This document shows positions 1-9,122 of a DNA stretch of 64,000 bases, one piece after another. The DNA is from an uncultured Verrucomicrobiota bacterium (lineage in GTDB: Bacteria; Verrucomicrobiota; Verrucomicrobiae; Verrucomicrobiales; DEV007): the NCBI GenBank assembly GCA_902591645.1, contig CACJBM010000005.1, positions 14,117 through 78,116 of the forward strand. Reading direction: 5' to 3'. The notes beneath the pieces are model-generated. The model was not told the DNA's origin, did no database searches, and saw nothing but the letters and a program-made list of their open reading frames with translations. The position numbers were made by a program, and so were the translations under genes. Within the stretch, counting starts at the first letter, position 1. Each line of letters opens with the position of its first letter.

Positions 1-1
1 T

Positions 2-718
2 ATTCCTTTTACTGCATTTGCCAAAGAATATTACGAACTTCGTACTTACAAGTTGAATTCACCAGAGAAGGCTGCGGCTTTTGATAAGATGATGGCAGCT
101 GCGGTTCCATTATTGGCTACTACTGAATTGAAATCTATTGGTGTATTTAAGGCGAGGGGTGATAAATCAGGGGATAAGAATTGGAGATATGTTCTAAAAT
201 CATGTTCTTCGCTTGATGGTATAGCGGAGTCCAGTTCAGCCCTTGCTAATGAAGGATTTCTTGAGCAGGCCCGTGATTATTTAAGTTATGAAAAATCCGA
301 TCCTTCATTCAGTAGAATTTCGATTTCTACATTTGTTGCGTTCGATGGTTTTCCAGAGTTAATCAGTCCCGGAAAGGATGAAGGAGGGAAACGGTATTTT
401 GAGCTGCGGACCTATGAGAGCCATAATGAATTAAAGGCATACATGAAGGTGAAAATGTTCAATGATGGTGAACTTGATATTTTTGCCGATGTTGGTCTGA
501 AGGGGCTCTTTTTTGGGAGGGCATTGTCCGGAGAAAATTTACCCAATCTCACATATATGCTTGTATACGATGATGAGGATCAGAAAAAATCAGCATGGAG
601 CTCTTTTATTAAGTCTCCAGCCTGGGAGGCAATGAAATCTGAAGAAATGTACAAGGATACTGTTTCCAAAATCATTTCAACGTTCCTTGTTCCGACGGTC
701 TATTCACAGATACGTTAA
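2..718 (+). CDS. NIPSNAP family protein (5' truncated by window edge)
   Basis: The reading frame is open from base 2, so the gene begins before the window; the TTG at 53 is not the true start. The first visible residues (YYELRTYKL) are the typical opening of a NIPSNAP domain, and a second copy (RYFELRTYES) follows about 120 residues later, so this is a two-domain NIPSNAP protein of ferredoxin-like fold. In PVC bacteria such proteins are often exported and have no proven reaction; whether this one has a signal peptide cannot be seen. It ends one base before the convergent recD2 gene. Confidence 0.8.
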   Translation: MPFTAFAKEYYELRTYKLNSPEKAAAFDKMMAAAVPLLATTELKSIGVFKARGDKSGDKNWRYVLKSCSSLDGIAESSSALANEGFLEQARDYLSYEKSDPSFSRISISTFVAFDGFPELISPGKDEGGKRYFELRTYESHNELKAYMKVKMFNDGELDIFADVGLKGLFFGRALSGENLPNLTYMLVYDDEDQKKSAWSSFIKSPAWEAMKSEEMYKDTVSKIISTFLVPTVYSQIR

Positions 719-719
719 T

Positions 720-2900
720 TTATTTATTCTTTAATCGATCCAATAGGCCCCTGTACCTTTGACGGGTATCAATATTTTTTATTGCCATGGCTGCGGCTTT
801 TTTTTGGCCGACAAGGACGACGGTCTGGCTGCCTCGCGTAATTGCTGTGTAAAGAAGATTTCTCTGGAGCAAAACGAAGTGTTGAGTACTGACCGGTATG
901 ACGACACATGGGAATTCACTCCCCTGTGACTTATGTACCGTGATCGCGAATGCAGGCGCGATTTCATCAAGTTCCCCAGGTTCATAAGAAACGATTCGGT
1001 TTCCACTAAAACGTATTGTAACCCTTCCAGGGTCAGTCGATATTTCAATTATTTTACCAATGTCACCGTTCAGAGTTTCTTTTTCGTAATTATTTCTTAT
1101 TTGTATGACCTTGTCACCGGTGCGGTATCGTGCACCAAAACGCTCGATTTCAAAAGTCGATTCGGTAGTCGGGTTAATGGCATCTTGTAGATTTCTATTG
1201 AGGTTTTGAGTGCCTAGACTTCCCCGGTGCATTGGGGTAATGACTTGTATTTCATCAACTGAATCGAATCCTAGTCTTTGAGGAATTTGATTACGAACCA
1301 GTTCAATAATACGGTCCGATGTTTGTTCGGGATCTTCGCATTTAACAAAGAAGAAATCCGAATTGGGGTTCGCAGTATTTTTGTCAGCTAATTCTATTGG
1401 AATATGGCCGTCATTTATCTCATGCGCTGCTCCAATGATTCTACTTTCGGAAGATTGCCTAAAAATTGCAGTGAGTCTGGCTACAGGTATTTTATCAGAT
1501 TTTATAAAATCCGAAAGGATGCTGCCCGGACCAACTGATGGGAGCTGATCCACATCACCTACTAAAATAAGATGTGCATTTTCTGGTAATGCCCGTAGAA
1601 AAGCATCCATGAGAGGCAGATCAATCATCGATGCTTCGTCCACAATAAAAAGATCACCACTTAACGGATTTTTTTCATCGTGAGCGAAACTCCCTTTGGA
1701 TCCTTGGAACTCAAGTAGTCTGTGTATTGTTGATGCTTCGAGCCCGGTACTTTCTGACATTCTTTTTGCAGCACGACCAGTGGGTGCGCAGAGGACCGTC
1801 TTAACTTTCTTTGCCAATAATATAAGAAGTAGGCTTTTTAGGATTGTGGTTTTACCGACTCCGGGACCTCCAGTGATTATTAGTAATCGTTGGACTAGTG
1901 CTTCTTCGACTGCCTTTCTTTGCCCTTCAGCTAATGAGTATCCAATTTTATTTTCGCACCAATCAATCGCTTTAGCAGTTTCAATCTTAGGATGACTTGA
2001 GGCCTTTGAAATGAGGCCAATCATTCTTTTCGTAACTTCCTTTTCTGCTTTAAGGAGGTTTGGTGGAAATATTAGTGAAGTGCCTGTGATATCATCTCTT
2101 TCTGCTTTTCTTTTCGTGATCAGATTTTCCAGACAAGACTCAATTTGCTTTTGTTGAACGCCTAAGAGATCAGAAGATGATTCGATGAGTTCGTTTTCAG
2201 GTAATGCGCAATGGCCGTTATCTGTTGCGCTTTTAAGCGCGTATTCTATGCCAGCTTCAATTCTTGATTCTGCATCAGGATCCACCCCTAGCTTGGCAGC
2301 GATTGAATCGGCCGTCTTAAACCCTACTCCATGAAGGTCATTCGAAAGGCGGTATGGATTTCTGCGTAATTGATGAATGCTTTCATCTCCGTACGTCTTG
2401 TATATTCGAACGGCTCGAGCAGTACTGATTCCATGTTGATGCAAAAAGACCATGATTTGTCGGACGGATTTCTGCTTCTCCCATGAGCTCTTGATTTCTT
2501 TACGCCGTTTAGGGCCTATCCCTTCAACTTCTTCTAATTGCTTGGATCTATTATCAATAATGTTAAATACTTCTGGACCAAACTTATCTACGAGCTTCTT
2601 AGCATAAGTTGGTCCGATGCCATCTATTAGGCCGCTCCCAAGGTAACGTTCGATTCCAGTAAGATTTCCTGGTTCAGAGGTGGTAATTTCATCTGCTTTG
2701 AACTGATCCCCATACTGTTCATTTTTTATCCATTGCCCTTTAGAAGCAATTTGTTCTCCGGCATTGGGTGCAGCGCAATTCCCTACGACAGTCACAATTT
2801 TACCTTTTTTATTAGGTTTGACCCTGAGAACGCAGTAACCGTTTTCTTCGTTATGAAATGTGACACGCTCGATGGTGCCGCTGAGAGTGTTTTCTTGCAA
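720..2900 (-). CDS. recD2: ATP-dependent DNA helicase RecD2
   Basis: Superfamily 1B 5'-3' DNA helicase of the RecD2 type, the stand-alone RecD relative that works without RecBC and is linked to repair and fork maintenance. The 726 residues match the usual RecD2 length. An N-terminal OB-like region (about 1-75) is followed by helix-hairpin-helix motifs (around 87-140, including GLIDGIGP and VEGIGPKR). Walker A (GGPGVGKTT) is at 344-352, Walker B (FIVDEASM) at 418-425, and the C-terminal motif TVHKSQGSE is intact. The likely start is TTG at 2900; an AAGGAG lies about 23 bases upstream, too far for a normal ribosome site, so the start could be slightly further upstream at a non-standard codon. 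It converges on the NIPSNAP gene with one base between them. Confidence 0.93.
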   Translation of the reverse strand: MQENTLSGTIERVTFHNEENGYCVLRVKPNKKGKIVTVVGNCAAPNAGEQIASKGQWIKNEQYGDQFKADEITTSEPGNLTGIERYLGSGLIDGIGPTYAKKLVDKFGPEVFNIIDNRSKQLEEVEGIGPKRRKEIKSSWEKQKSVRQIMVFLHQHGISTARAVRIYKTYGDESIHQLRRNPYRLSNDLHGVGFKTADSIAAKLGVDPDAESRIEAGIEYALKSATDNGHCALPENELIESSSDLLGVQQKQIESCLENLITKRKAERDDITGTSLIFPPNLLKAEKEVTKRMIGLISKASSHPKIETAKAIDWCENKIGYSLAEGQRKAVEEALVQRLLIITGGPGVGKTTILKSLLLILLAKKVKTVLCAPTGRAAKRMSESTGLEASTIHRLLEFQGSKGSFAHDEKNPLSGDLFIVDEASMIDLPLMDAFLRALPENAHLILVGDVDQLPSVGPGSILSDFIKSDKIPVARLTAIFRQSSESRIIGAAHEINDGHIPIELADKNTANPNSDFFFVKCEDPEQTSDRIIELVRNQIPQRLGFDSVDEIQVITPMHRGSLGTQNLNRNLQDAINPTTESTFEIERFGARYRTGDKVIQIRNNYEKETLNGDIGKIIEISTDPGRVTIRFSGNRIVSYEPGELDEIAPAFAITVHKSQGSEFPCVVIPVSTQHFVLLQRNLLYTAITRGSQTVVLVGQKKAAAMAIKNIDTRQRYRGLLDRLKNK

Positions 2901-3043
2901 TATATTATGAGTTTGCCTGAGCTCCTTAATAAGTGGTAGCGTTTTCTATAGAGATTTGATTTGAATACCAGTAAAAAGCAATTTTTATCAAAAAAGTGTT
3001 AAGATTTGTCCTTCCACTAACGTATTTTTATTAAACAACTAAA

Positions 3044-3799
3044 ATGAACATGAGGCTGACCACATTATTAATTACAATTATTTTAAGTATAGTTACTACA
3101 TCTATGGCTCAGGAAGATGATCCTTTGGGCCTTTCTTCTAGTACTGTTTTAAAGAGAATATATTCTCAGTATGGGCAATATTTTGCGGATAAGATCGTTG
3201 AGTTGCGTGGAGTTAAGGGGCAGAGCCAGCCAAGAGAATGGAAGATTGTTGTGCATGACGAACGGAGTCAAAGGAGACTGAGAACTGTCATTGTATCTGG
3301 AGATAGGATAAGGGATGAAGGTGAAACCTTAGATTATTACCCGGATAATTTACCTATTGGTTTTGCATCTTCTGCAAAAATAAAAATTGATTCTGTGAAG
3401 GCTTTTAACATACTCATTAGAGAAGCCCGAGCGGCTAGAATTGGTTTTAATTACGTAGACTATAAATTGCGCAGCCTCGAGTTTGGAGATGAGCCTGTCT
3501 GGGTATTATCTGCGATGAGTGCAAAGGGTATATTACTGGGTCAGGTGATCTTGTCTGCTTTTGATGCGAATGTTTTTAGGACAGTATGGTATTATAGGGG
3601 ATCAAAAGGTTATGTTAAGATTGTTGACTCAGCGTTAGATGGACTGAAAAAAACGGAACCATTAGAGGACATTGATCCTAACACTCAACCGGAACCATTG
3701 GAACAGCCACAAAGGCGAAACCCTATTCCAAAACCACCTCTTAATCCTCTTGATCCTGGAACAGAGGAGGCTGAGATTCGGCCCGTTCAACCCAATTAA
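3044..3799 (+). CDS. Secreted protein of unknown function
   Basis: Not recognised. The first 22 residues form a clear Sec signal peptide ending near SMAQ. The mature part is about 180 residues of mixed alpha/beta composition, including the segment DYKLRSLEFGDEPVW. A proline-rich tail (from about residue 215) rich in PEP, PKPP and NPLDPG probably forms an extended linker or wall-associated tail. The ATG at 3044 is the first in frame and gives the signal peptide directly. The GspG-like protein follows 59 bases downstream and may be co-transcribed. The tail is low-complexity, so any database match should be judged on residues 25-210. Confidence 0.7.
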   Translation: MNMRLTTLLITIILSIVTTSMAQEDDPLGLSSSTVLKRIYSQYGQYFADKIVELRGVKGQSQPREWKIVVHDERSQRRLRTVIVSGDRIRDEGETLDYYPDNLPIGFASSAKIKIDSVKAFNILIREARAARIGFNYVDYKLRSLEFGDEPVWVLSAMSAKGILLGQVILSAFDANVFRTVWYYRGSKGYVKIVDSALDGLKKTEPLEDIDPNTQPEPLEQPQRRNPIPKPPLNPLDPGTEEAEIRPVQPN

Positions 3800-3858
3800 T
3801 ATTGGTAATTTTACTGTTTTCAGATTACATAGAATAATCTTATAGATAATTATTTTCT

Positions 3859-4254
3859 GTGTTTAAAGATGTAATAAAGGGGATCAATTCCATTGTAAAT
3901 CGCCTCGCTTTAGCGATTGTGATTATCATTGTTTTTGCAATTTTTATTTCACCCATTTTTTCTAGCCGTAAAAAAGTTAAACGGGTAAAGGATGAAATGA
4001 GTAAAATTGCCAAGGCTTTGGAATCATACTATGCGGAAAAAAATGAGTGGCCATCATCGGGGCCAACTTCAGTAGCTGCTGCACTGAAGGAGTCGGTGAA
4101 TACTAAAGACCCTTGGGGAACCGAGTATCGTTATTTCTTTTCAAATGATGGGTACTCTATTCAATCTGCGGGGCCTGATAAGGTATTTGCAGAAGGACAC
4201 AAATCAGGAAAGGATGACCAGTGGTACTCAAAGTCGTTACGGTCTAGACGCTAA
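3859..4254 (+). CDS. GspG/pseudopilin-like membrane protein
   Basis: Small membrane-anchored protein with one N-terminal transmembrane helix (about residues 15-35) followed by a C-terminal domain resembling the major pseudopilin GspG of type II secretion. The match is in the order: helix with LESYYAEKNEWPS, then DPWGTEYRY, then IQSAGPD and the closing GKDDQWY, the layout of the calcium-binding GspG C-terminal loop. The usual prepilin-peptidase motif (G-F-T-L-x-E) is absent before the helix, so it may be a membrane-tethered GspG-like protein that is not processed or assembled. The start is GTG at 3859. No other secretion gene is nearby. Confidence 0.75.
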   Translation: MFKDVIKGINSIVNRLALAIVIIIVFAIFISPIFSSRKKVKRVKDEMSKIAKALESYYAEKNEWPSSGPTSVAAALKESVNTKDPWGTEYRYFFSNDGYSIQSAGPDKVFAEGHKSGKDDQWYSKSLRSRR

Positions 4255-4359
4255 ATTCTTTAACCGTAGACTAATTCATTAAGTTCTTGTCCATTCATAG
4301 GATTTATATTTTCGGTTTTTTAAACTAAATATAATGTTTTCTGTGCTTTACTACGTGGA

Positions 4360-6078
4360 ATGAGTTTGGTGTCAAAGGCGGGTGTTACTTTTATTTTGCT
4401 GGTATGTTTTTGGCCCGAGTCATCCTTGTCAGGGCCAATTAATATACAGTTTAGACATGTGATTTCAGGGAGGCCCTTGCTCTTGGATTCTTTACGTTAT
4501 CCCAAATCCGGCAATGAAATCTTTTCTGTGAAGCGTTTGAGCTATTTACTTAGCGATGTTTCTTTTCAGAAAGAGGAAGGGACTTGGATCGGGCCAGTTG
4601 CTGATGTGGCATGGATAGATGCGGGTAAGCGACGCGTGACTTTTTCAGTAAATGATTTACCAAAGGGGAAATACCGATCTATGAGGTTTGTATTGGGGTT
4701 GGATTCTAAAAGAAATAATTTTAATTTTGGTTCTGTCCATCCTGACCACCCTCTTAATCCATCCCTTAATAAGCTGCATTGGAGTTGGCAAGGAGGTTAT
4801 GTTTTCTTGGCCCTCGAAGGGCACTACAGATTATCCGGAAAAAGGCGAGGCTATTCTTTGCACTTTGCCCGCAGTCCTAATCGTAAATTTATTAATGTCC
4901 CATTAAAAATTGACCACGGACCAGCTACTGAAATCATTCTTGATTTTGATGTGACTTCGCTCTTGTCTAGTCCGAGACCGATTATTTTTAGCAAAGATGG
5001 TGAGTCAACGCATTCCAGAAAAGGTGACCCCTTGGTTGATTCTATTGCTAAGAATTTGGCAGGAGCATTTCGATTGCGCGATGTCTTTTATCCAAATCAA
5101 ATCAATGAGCCGGAAATAGAAAAGAAAAAACCTCTTCACTTTCCAGATTCAGCTGAACCGTTCCCTTTCAGAATGGCTGCAACCTTCCCTGTTCCCAAAT
5201 TACCTACGGACAATCCACTAATTAAAAGCCGAGTACGGCTAGGAGAAAGACTTTTTTCAGATAAGAGACTGTCTCGTGATTCTAGTATTGCATGTTCTTC
5301 ATGTCATCAAAAGGACAGGGCATTTACCGATGGTTTGTCGTTAAGTGTTGGAATTGAAGACAGGAAAGGGCAGAGAAATTCAATGCCTCTTTTCAACCTT
5401 GCATGGAAGGAAAAGTTTTTCTGGGACGGTAGATCCCCCTCTCTTAGGGATCAGGTTATTATGCCTATTTCCAGCCACGCGGAGTTTGATAATTCAGTAG
5501 AAGAGGTAGTCACCAATTTATCAGAAGATAGTTCTTATGTGACTCTTTTTAAGGAAGCCTTTACAGGTCCAGGCATTACCTCTGAAAAGATTGCTCTAGC
5601 ACTAGAAAACTTTTTATTAACTTTGACGTCCTACGATTCAAAATTTGACCGTGCCATGGCTGGTCAGATTGAATTAAACGATAAGGAAAAAAGAGGATTT
5701 GAATTATTCATGACAGAATATGAACCTAGGACGGGTAGGTTTGGAGCAGATTGTTTTCATTGCCATGGCGGGCCCTTATTTTCAGATCATGATTTCCACA
5801 ATAATGGATTAAAATTAAAAAGTGAAGACAGTGGCATGAAGGGACTCTTTTCGACTCCTTCTCTTCGTAATGTTGAACTGACTGCTCCTTACATGCACGA
5901 CGGGAGGTTTACCACTCTTGAGGAAGTTGTATCACATTATAATTCTGCGATGCATCGCACTGATTTACTCGACCCTAATTTGGCCAAGCATCCTGCTCTA
6001 GGGCTGCGCCTTGCCAAGTCAGATGAACAAGCGCTTGTGGCATTTCTCAAAACTTTGACTGATCCAAAATATAAGTAA
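4360..6078 (+). CDS. Exported MbnP-like domain fused to a di-haem cytochrome c peroxidase (MbnH/MauG-like)
   Basis: A signal peptide (about 1-25) leads to an MbnP-like domain (about 27-205) and then a di-haem peroxidase of the CcpA/MauG/MbnH class (about 275-570). The haem sites are CSSCH at 312-316 and CFHCH at 465-469, followed by YMHDGRF near 511-517, which is typical of the family. The MbnP-like part holds the conserved tryptophan motif LHWSWQGGY at 139-147. In methanotrophs MbnH is a di-haem enzyme that oxidises a tryptophan of its separate partner MbnP to kynurenine. Here partner and enzyme appear in one chain. It should act in the periplasm after cytochrome c maturation. The link to copper is from family knowledge only. 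The PQQ-like propeller gene follows 53 bases downstream. Confidence 0.85.
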   Translation: MSLVSKAGVTFILLVCFWPESSLSGPINIQFRHVISGRPLLLDSLRYPKSGNEIFSVKRLSYLLSDVSFQKEEGTWIGPVADVAWIDAGKRRVTFSVNDLPKGKYRSMRFVLGLDSKRNNFNFGSVHPDHPLNPSLNKLHWSWQGGYVFLALEGHYRLSGKRRGYSLHFARSPNRKFINVPLKIDHGPATEIILDFDVTSLLSSPRPIIFSKDGESTHSRKGDPLVDSIAKNLAGAFRLRDVFYPNQINEPEIEKKKPLHFPDSAEPFPFRMAATFPVPKLPTDNPLIKSRVRLGERLFSDKRLSRDSSIACSSCHQKDRAFTDGLSLSVGIEDRKGQRNSMPLFNLAWKEKFFWDGRSPSLRDQVIMPISSHAEFDNSVEEVVTNLSEDSSYVTLFKEAFTGPGITSEKIALALENFLLTLTSYDSKFDRAMAGQIELNDKEKRGFELFMTEYEPRTGRFGADCFHCHGGPLFSDHDFHNNGLKLKSEDSGMKGLFSTPSLRNVELTAPYMHDGRFTTLEEVVSHYNSAMHRTDLLDPNLAKHPALGLRLAKSDEQALVAFLKTLTDPKYK

Positions 6079-6131
6079 CATTAATAAGTCACGTCATCAT
6101 CACATAATCTCTTTAATCATTTAATCATTCT

Positions 6132-7421
6132 ATGATGCAAAAAATCTTTGTCATTATTGTTCTTATTTTAATCTCATTAAAAGAGCTATCCACGGCGAGC
6201 GATTGGCCTCGTTTTAGAGGAGCCAATGGTCAGGGTATCAGTTCAGAGGCCGTGACATTTAAGTGGTCAGCAAACAAAAATATAAAATGGCAATGTAAGC
6301 TTCCCGGCCCTGGAAGTTCGAGCCCTGTAATTTCAAAAGGGAAAATATTTGTTACTTGTTTTAGTGGTGTGAATGAAAGCCAACAGGACACATCTAAGCT
6401 TCTTAGACATGTTCTATGCATTGATCAAAAAGACGGTTCGATTATTTGGGAAAATAAGATTGCAGCCACTCTACCAGAAGATCCGTACCGAGGTTTTTTA
6501 ACTGAGCACGGCTATGCTTCCAATACGCCTGTCATTGATGATGGTAGGTTATTTGCTTATTTGGGGAAGAGTGGCATTCATGCATATGATCTTAATGGTA
6601 AAAAACTTTGGTCTAAAAATTTAGGGACTGGATCCACGCGTCGCAAATGGGGTTCAGCTGCGAGTCCGATTGTTGTGGGTGATAATCTTGTTGTCAGCGC
6701 AGCTGAAGAATCATTGGCAGTTTATGGGCTGGACCCGAAGACGGGTAAGCAAAATTGGATATCAGAAGGTGATAGTTTGGAAATGGCGTATGCGACACCT
6801 GTTTTGATGACTTCCAAGGAAGGTAGGACTGATTTAGTTTTGCCGGTCCCTGGTGAGATCTGGGGAATGAACCCTGAATCTGGAAAGCTCAGATGGTATG
6901 CTCTAACGAACATTACCGGAAACATTTCACCGAGCCCCGTCATTGGTAATGGAACTGTGTATGTGTTTGGAGGTTATCCTAGTCTTCGTCGATGTGCTGT
7001 AAAAATTAATGGAGCCAAAGGCGAAGTTTCTGAAAAAGCAACGCTTTGGGAGGATAAACAATCTACCTATGTTCCTACTCCGGTACTTGTTGATGAAAAA
7101 TTATATTGGGCCAGTGATACAGGATATGCTTGTTGTGCTGATGCTAAGTCTGGAAAGATGTTGTTTAGGGAACGTTTGGATGCAAGAGGCAAAGGTTCTA
7201 GAGGTAAACCTTTCTATGCAGGAGCGGTAGCTGCAGGTGGTAAAATTTATGCAGTTAGCCGCTGGGGAGGCACTTTTGTTTTTTCAGCAAAGCCTGATTT
7301 TGAGCTATTGGCTCATAACAGAATTGAAGGGGATGATAGCCAGTTCCATGGAACTCCGGCAATTAGTAATGGCCAGTTATTCCTGCGTTCTGATAAATTC
7401 CTTTATTGTATTTCTGAATAA
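6132..7421 (+). CDS. Secreted PQQ-like beta-propeller protein
   Basis: Exported propeller protein with a signal peptide (about 1-22) followed by WPRFRGANGQG, the characteristic opening of PQQ-like propellers abundant in Planctomycetes and Verrucomicrobia. Repeated blade motifs of the type LDPKTGKQNW, MNPESGKLRW and DAKSGKMLFRE cover the rest of the 429 residues. Proteins of this class look like BamB or quinoprotein dehydrogenases but usually lack proven PQQ binding; whether this one is an enzyme, a scaffold or a sugar-binding protein cannot be told from sequence. It follows the MbnP/peroxidase fusion on the same strand, so the two may share a transcript. Confidence 0.85.
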   Translation: MMQKIFVIIVLILISLKELSTASDWPRFRGANGQGISSEAVTFKWSANKNIKWQCKLPGPGSSSPVISKGKIFVTCFSGVNESQQDTSKLLRHVLCIDQKDGSIIWENKIAATLPEDPYRGFLTEHGYASNTPVIDDGRLFAYLGKSGIHAYDLNGKKLWSKNLGTGSTRRKWGSAASPIVVGDNLVVSAAEESLAVYGLDPKTGKQNWISEGDSLEMAYATPVLMTSKEGRTDLVLPVPGEIWGMNPESGKLRWYALTNITGNISPSPVIGNGTVYVFGGYPSLRRCAVKINGAKGEVSEKATLWEDKQSTYVPTPVLVDEKLYWASDTGYACCADAKSGKMLFRERLDARGKGSRGKPFYAGAVAAGGKIYAVSRWGGTFVFSAKPDFELLAHNRIEGDDSQFHGTPAISNGQLFLRSDKFLYCISE

Positions 7422-7446
7422 AAATACAATTAAAGAGTGACGTACC

Positions 7447-8376
7447 TTACCTCAATAAAGATTTTTCTGGTTTGCCGTTCGTGGTTAGGATGTGTACTTC
7501 ATGGGCGGAAACTTTCGGGTCAATGTACTCCCAGACAATTTTTTTATTTTGAGTGATTTCAAATATCTTTGCTTTTTTACCATCCCTTTGTCCGTAACTA
7601 CAAATGATGGTGTTTCCATTGCTTAGTCTTTGTCCTCCGCATGGATCATGGAAAAGGTTATTTACGTGGCTGTTATCGCACCGCCACGCGACTTTTCCTT
7701 CCGGATTGAATTCCACAGTCTTATTACCGTTTGTTAGGTTAACGAGTAAATTTTTATTGGGCAAAAGGATAGCAGTGAATGGCCAGTTACGTGCTTTCTT
7801 CCCGCCTAATTCTTCAAGGTCTGTTTTTATTTCCCGAAGTACTTTTCCTTCTGGTGAGTACTCTTTTACTTTAAAGGCAAGTAGGTGAGGGACTATATAA
7901 TTTCCATTTGGTAATTTTCTAGCCATTCGAGTCTGCATGTGATCATTTTTTGTTTCGGGGATTAATGGTAAATTCACTTCTATTTTACCTTTCCCATTGA
8001 TTTCAAGTAGTCTCGGAATGGGACCCCTTTCGACGACTAAAGTGTTGCCGTTCGGTAATCTATTGACGGTTCCAAGTTCCTTGTTACGAGAATCCATCTT
8101 ATATGACCAAATAATTTCAGTGCTATTTTTTTTATATTCTCGGGCCTCGTTATTAATCGATAAGAGGATATTCCCATTATCTAATACCATGCCATCACGA
8201 GCATATCCTGGAGCTTTCCATATGACGGCATTTTCTTCACTTATGAGTGCAGTAAATTTACCAGACACAAGAAATGAATGACGTATTCCAATTTCACTAA
8301 TTTGTTTACCTTGAGCTGAGGATTTATATTGTGTAGCAAGTAAGGAAAAAAGAAAAATGGTATAGATGAGATTCAT
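7447..8376 (-). CDS. Secreted beta-propeller with NGN repeats (arylsulfotransferase-like fold)
   Basis: The protein has a signal peptide (about 1-22) and at least five propeller blades marked by repeated motifs: LDNGNILLS, LPNGNTLVVE, LPNGNYIVP and LSNGNTIICS. The repeats resemble those in arylsulfate sulfotransferase-like and other six-bladed propellers, but I do not see an assured catalytic histidine, so no reaction is assigned. At 309 residues it is short for a full arylsulfotransferase. It converges with the PQQ-like propeller gene 25 bases away, so two propeller proteins of different repeat type lie side by side. Confidence 0.7.
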   Translation of the reverse strand: MNLIYTIFLFSLLATQYKSSAQGKQISEIGIRHSFLVSGKFTALISEENAVIWKAPGYARDGMVLDNGNILLSINNEAREYKKNSTEIIWSYKMDSRNKELGTVNRLPNGNTLVVERGPIPRLLEINGKGKIEVNLPLIPETKNDHMQTRMARKLPNGNYIVPHLLAFKVKEYSPEGKVLREIKTDLEELGGKKARNWPFTAILLPNKNLLVNLTNGNKTVEFNPEGKVAWRCDNSHVNNLFHDPCGGQRLSNGNTIICSYGQRDGKKAKIFEITQNKKIVWEYIDPKVSAHEVHILTTNGKPEKSLLR

Positions 8377-8484
8377 GACAATAGGTATCTAGATACAATT
8401 AAGTCTTTCAAGGCAATGGTAAATTTATTCTAATTAATATTTTGCTGAATTATCACCTATTAGATAATCTGAATTATTCTTTCT

Positions 8485-8907
8485 ATGACTAAGGTACATA
8501 CTGCTCAGTTCTCTGTTTCAACAAGTGGTAAGGGAACTTATGAAATAACAGAAGATATTTCTTCTATTGTTTATGAAAGTGGAATCAATGAAGGTGCGGT
8601 CACTATATTTGTTCAGCATACGAGTTGTTCTTTGATTGTTATGGAAAATGCCGATTCTTCTGCTCGGACTGATTTACATGCATTTTTTGAGAAGTTAGTT
8701 CCCGAGGATACCCCATATTTTGTGCATACTTATGAAGGGGGGGATGATATGCCATCACACATCCGGATGTGCTTAACCGACGTAGATAAGAACGTTCCTA
8801 TCATTGATGGGAGAATGACTCTAGGAACATGGCAGGGATTATTTCTTTTTGAGCACCGGCGTGCTCCACACACAAGAAAAATTAGTGTTTCGGTTTGTGG
8901 TGAATAG
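8485..8907 (+). CDS. yjbQ: YjbQ family protein (UPF0047, secondary thiamine-phosphate synthase activity)
   Basis: This is a full-length UPF0047/YjbQ protein of 140 residues. Diagnostic segments are VQHTSCSLIVMENAD, the acidic-histidine stretch around the middle (FVHTYEGGDDMPSH), and the ending GTWQGLFLFEHR followed by a short strand. Bacterial members show weak thiamine-phosphate synthase activity, but the physiological role is unsettled. The conserved histidines and acidic residues expected for metal binding are present. It is flanked by a divergently oriented propeller gene and a 215-base spacer, so it looks monocistronic. Confidence 0.92.
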   Translation: MTKVHTAQFSVSTSGKGTYEITEDISSIVYESGINEGAVTIFVQHTSCSLIVMENADSSARTDLHAFFEKLVPEDTPYFVHTYEGGDDMPSHIRMCLTDVDKNVPIIDGRMTLGTWQGLFLFEHRRAPHTRKISVSVCGE

Positions 8908-9003
8908 TTTGTTAACTCCTTAAATATTAATTACTGAGATTTTAAAATACACCACTTAAGTTATGCCGCTGAAGGGGTTAATTTTTCCCGTTAAACAGAA
9001 TTA

Positions 9004-9043
9004 AGCGAATAATGTTAAGAGGTATTAATGGAGATAATTCGCT
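9004..9043. repeat. Inverted repeat in the yjbQ-aldo/keto reductase spacer
   Basis: Arms agcgaat (9004-9010) and attcgct (9037-9043) are perfect complements around 26 bases. No T-run follows, so it is not an intrinsic terminator. It could be a structured leader or chance. Confidence 0.3.
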
Positions 9044-9075
9044 GTGTTTTAATTGGAAATAACTTATTGCAGGTT

Positions 9076-9102
9076 AAGAAAGACTGACTGGAAATCTTTC
9101 TT
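9076..9102. promoter_or_regulatory. Inverted repeat just upstream of the aldo/keto reductase start
   Basis: Arms aagaaaga (9076-9083) and tctttctt (9095-9102) are perfect 8-base complements around an 11-base loop, ending 20 bases before the ATG at 9123. The position suits a repressor site or a leader hairpin. No regulator gene is adjacent. Confidence 0.35.
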
Positions 9103-9122
9103 ATATCCGTTTAACTTTTATT

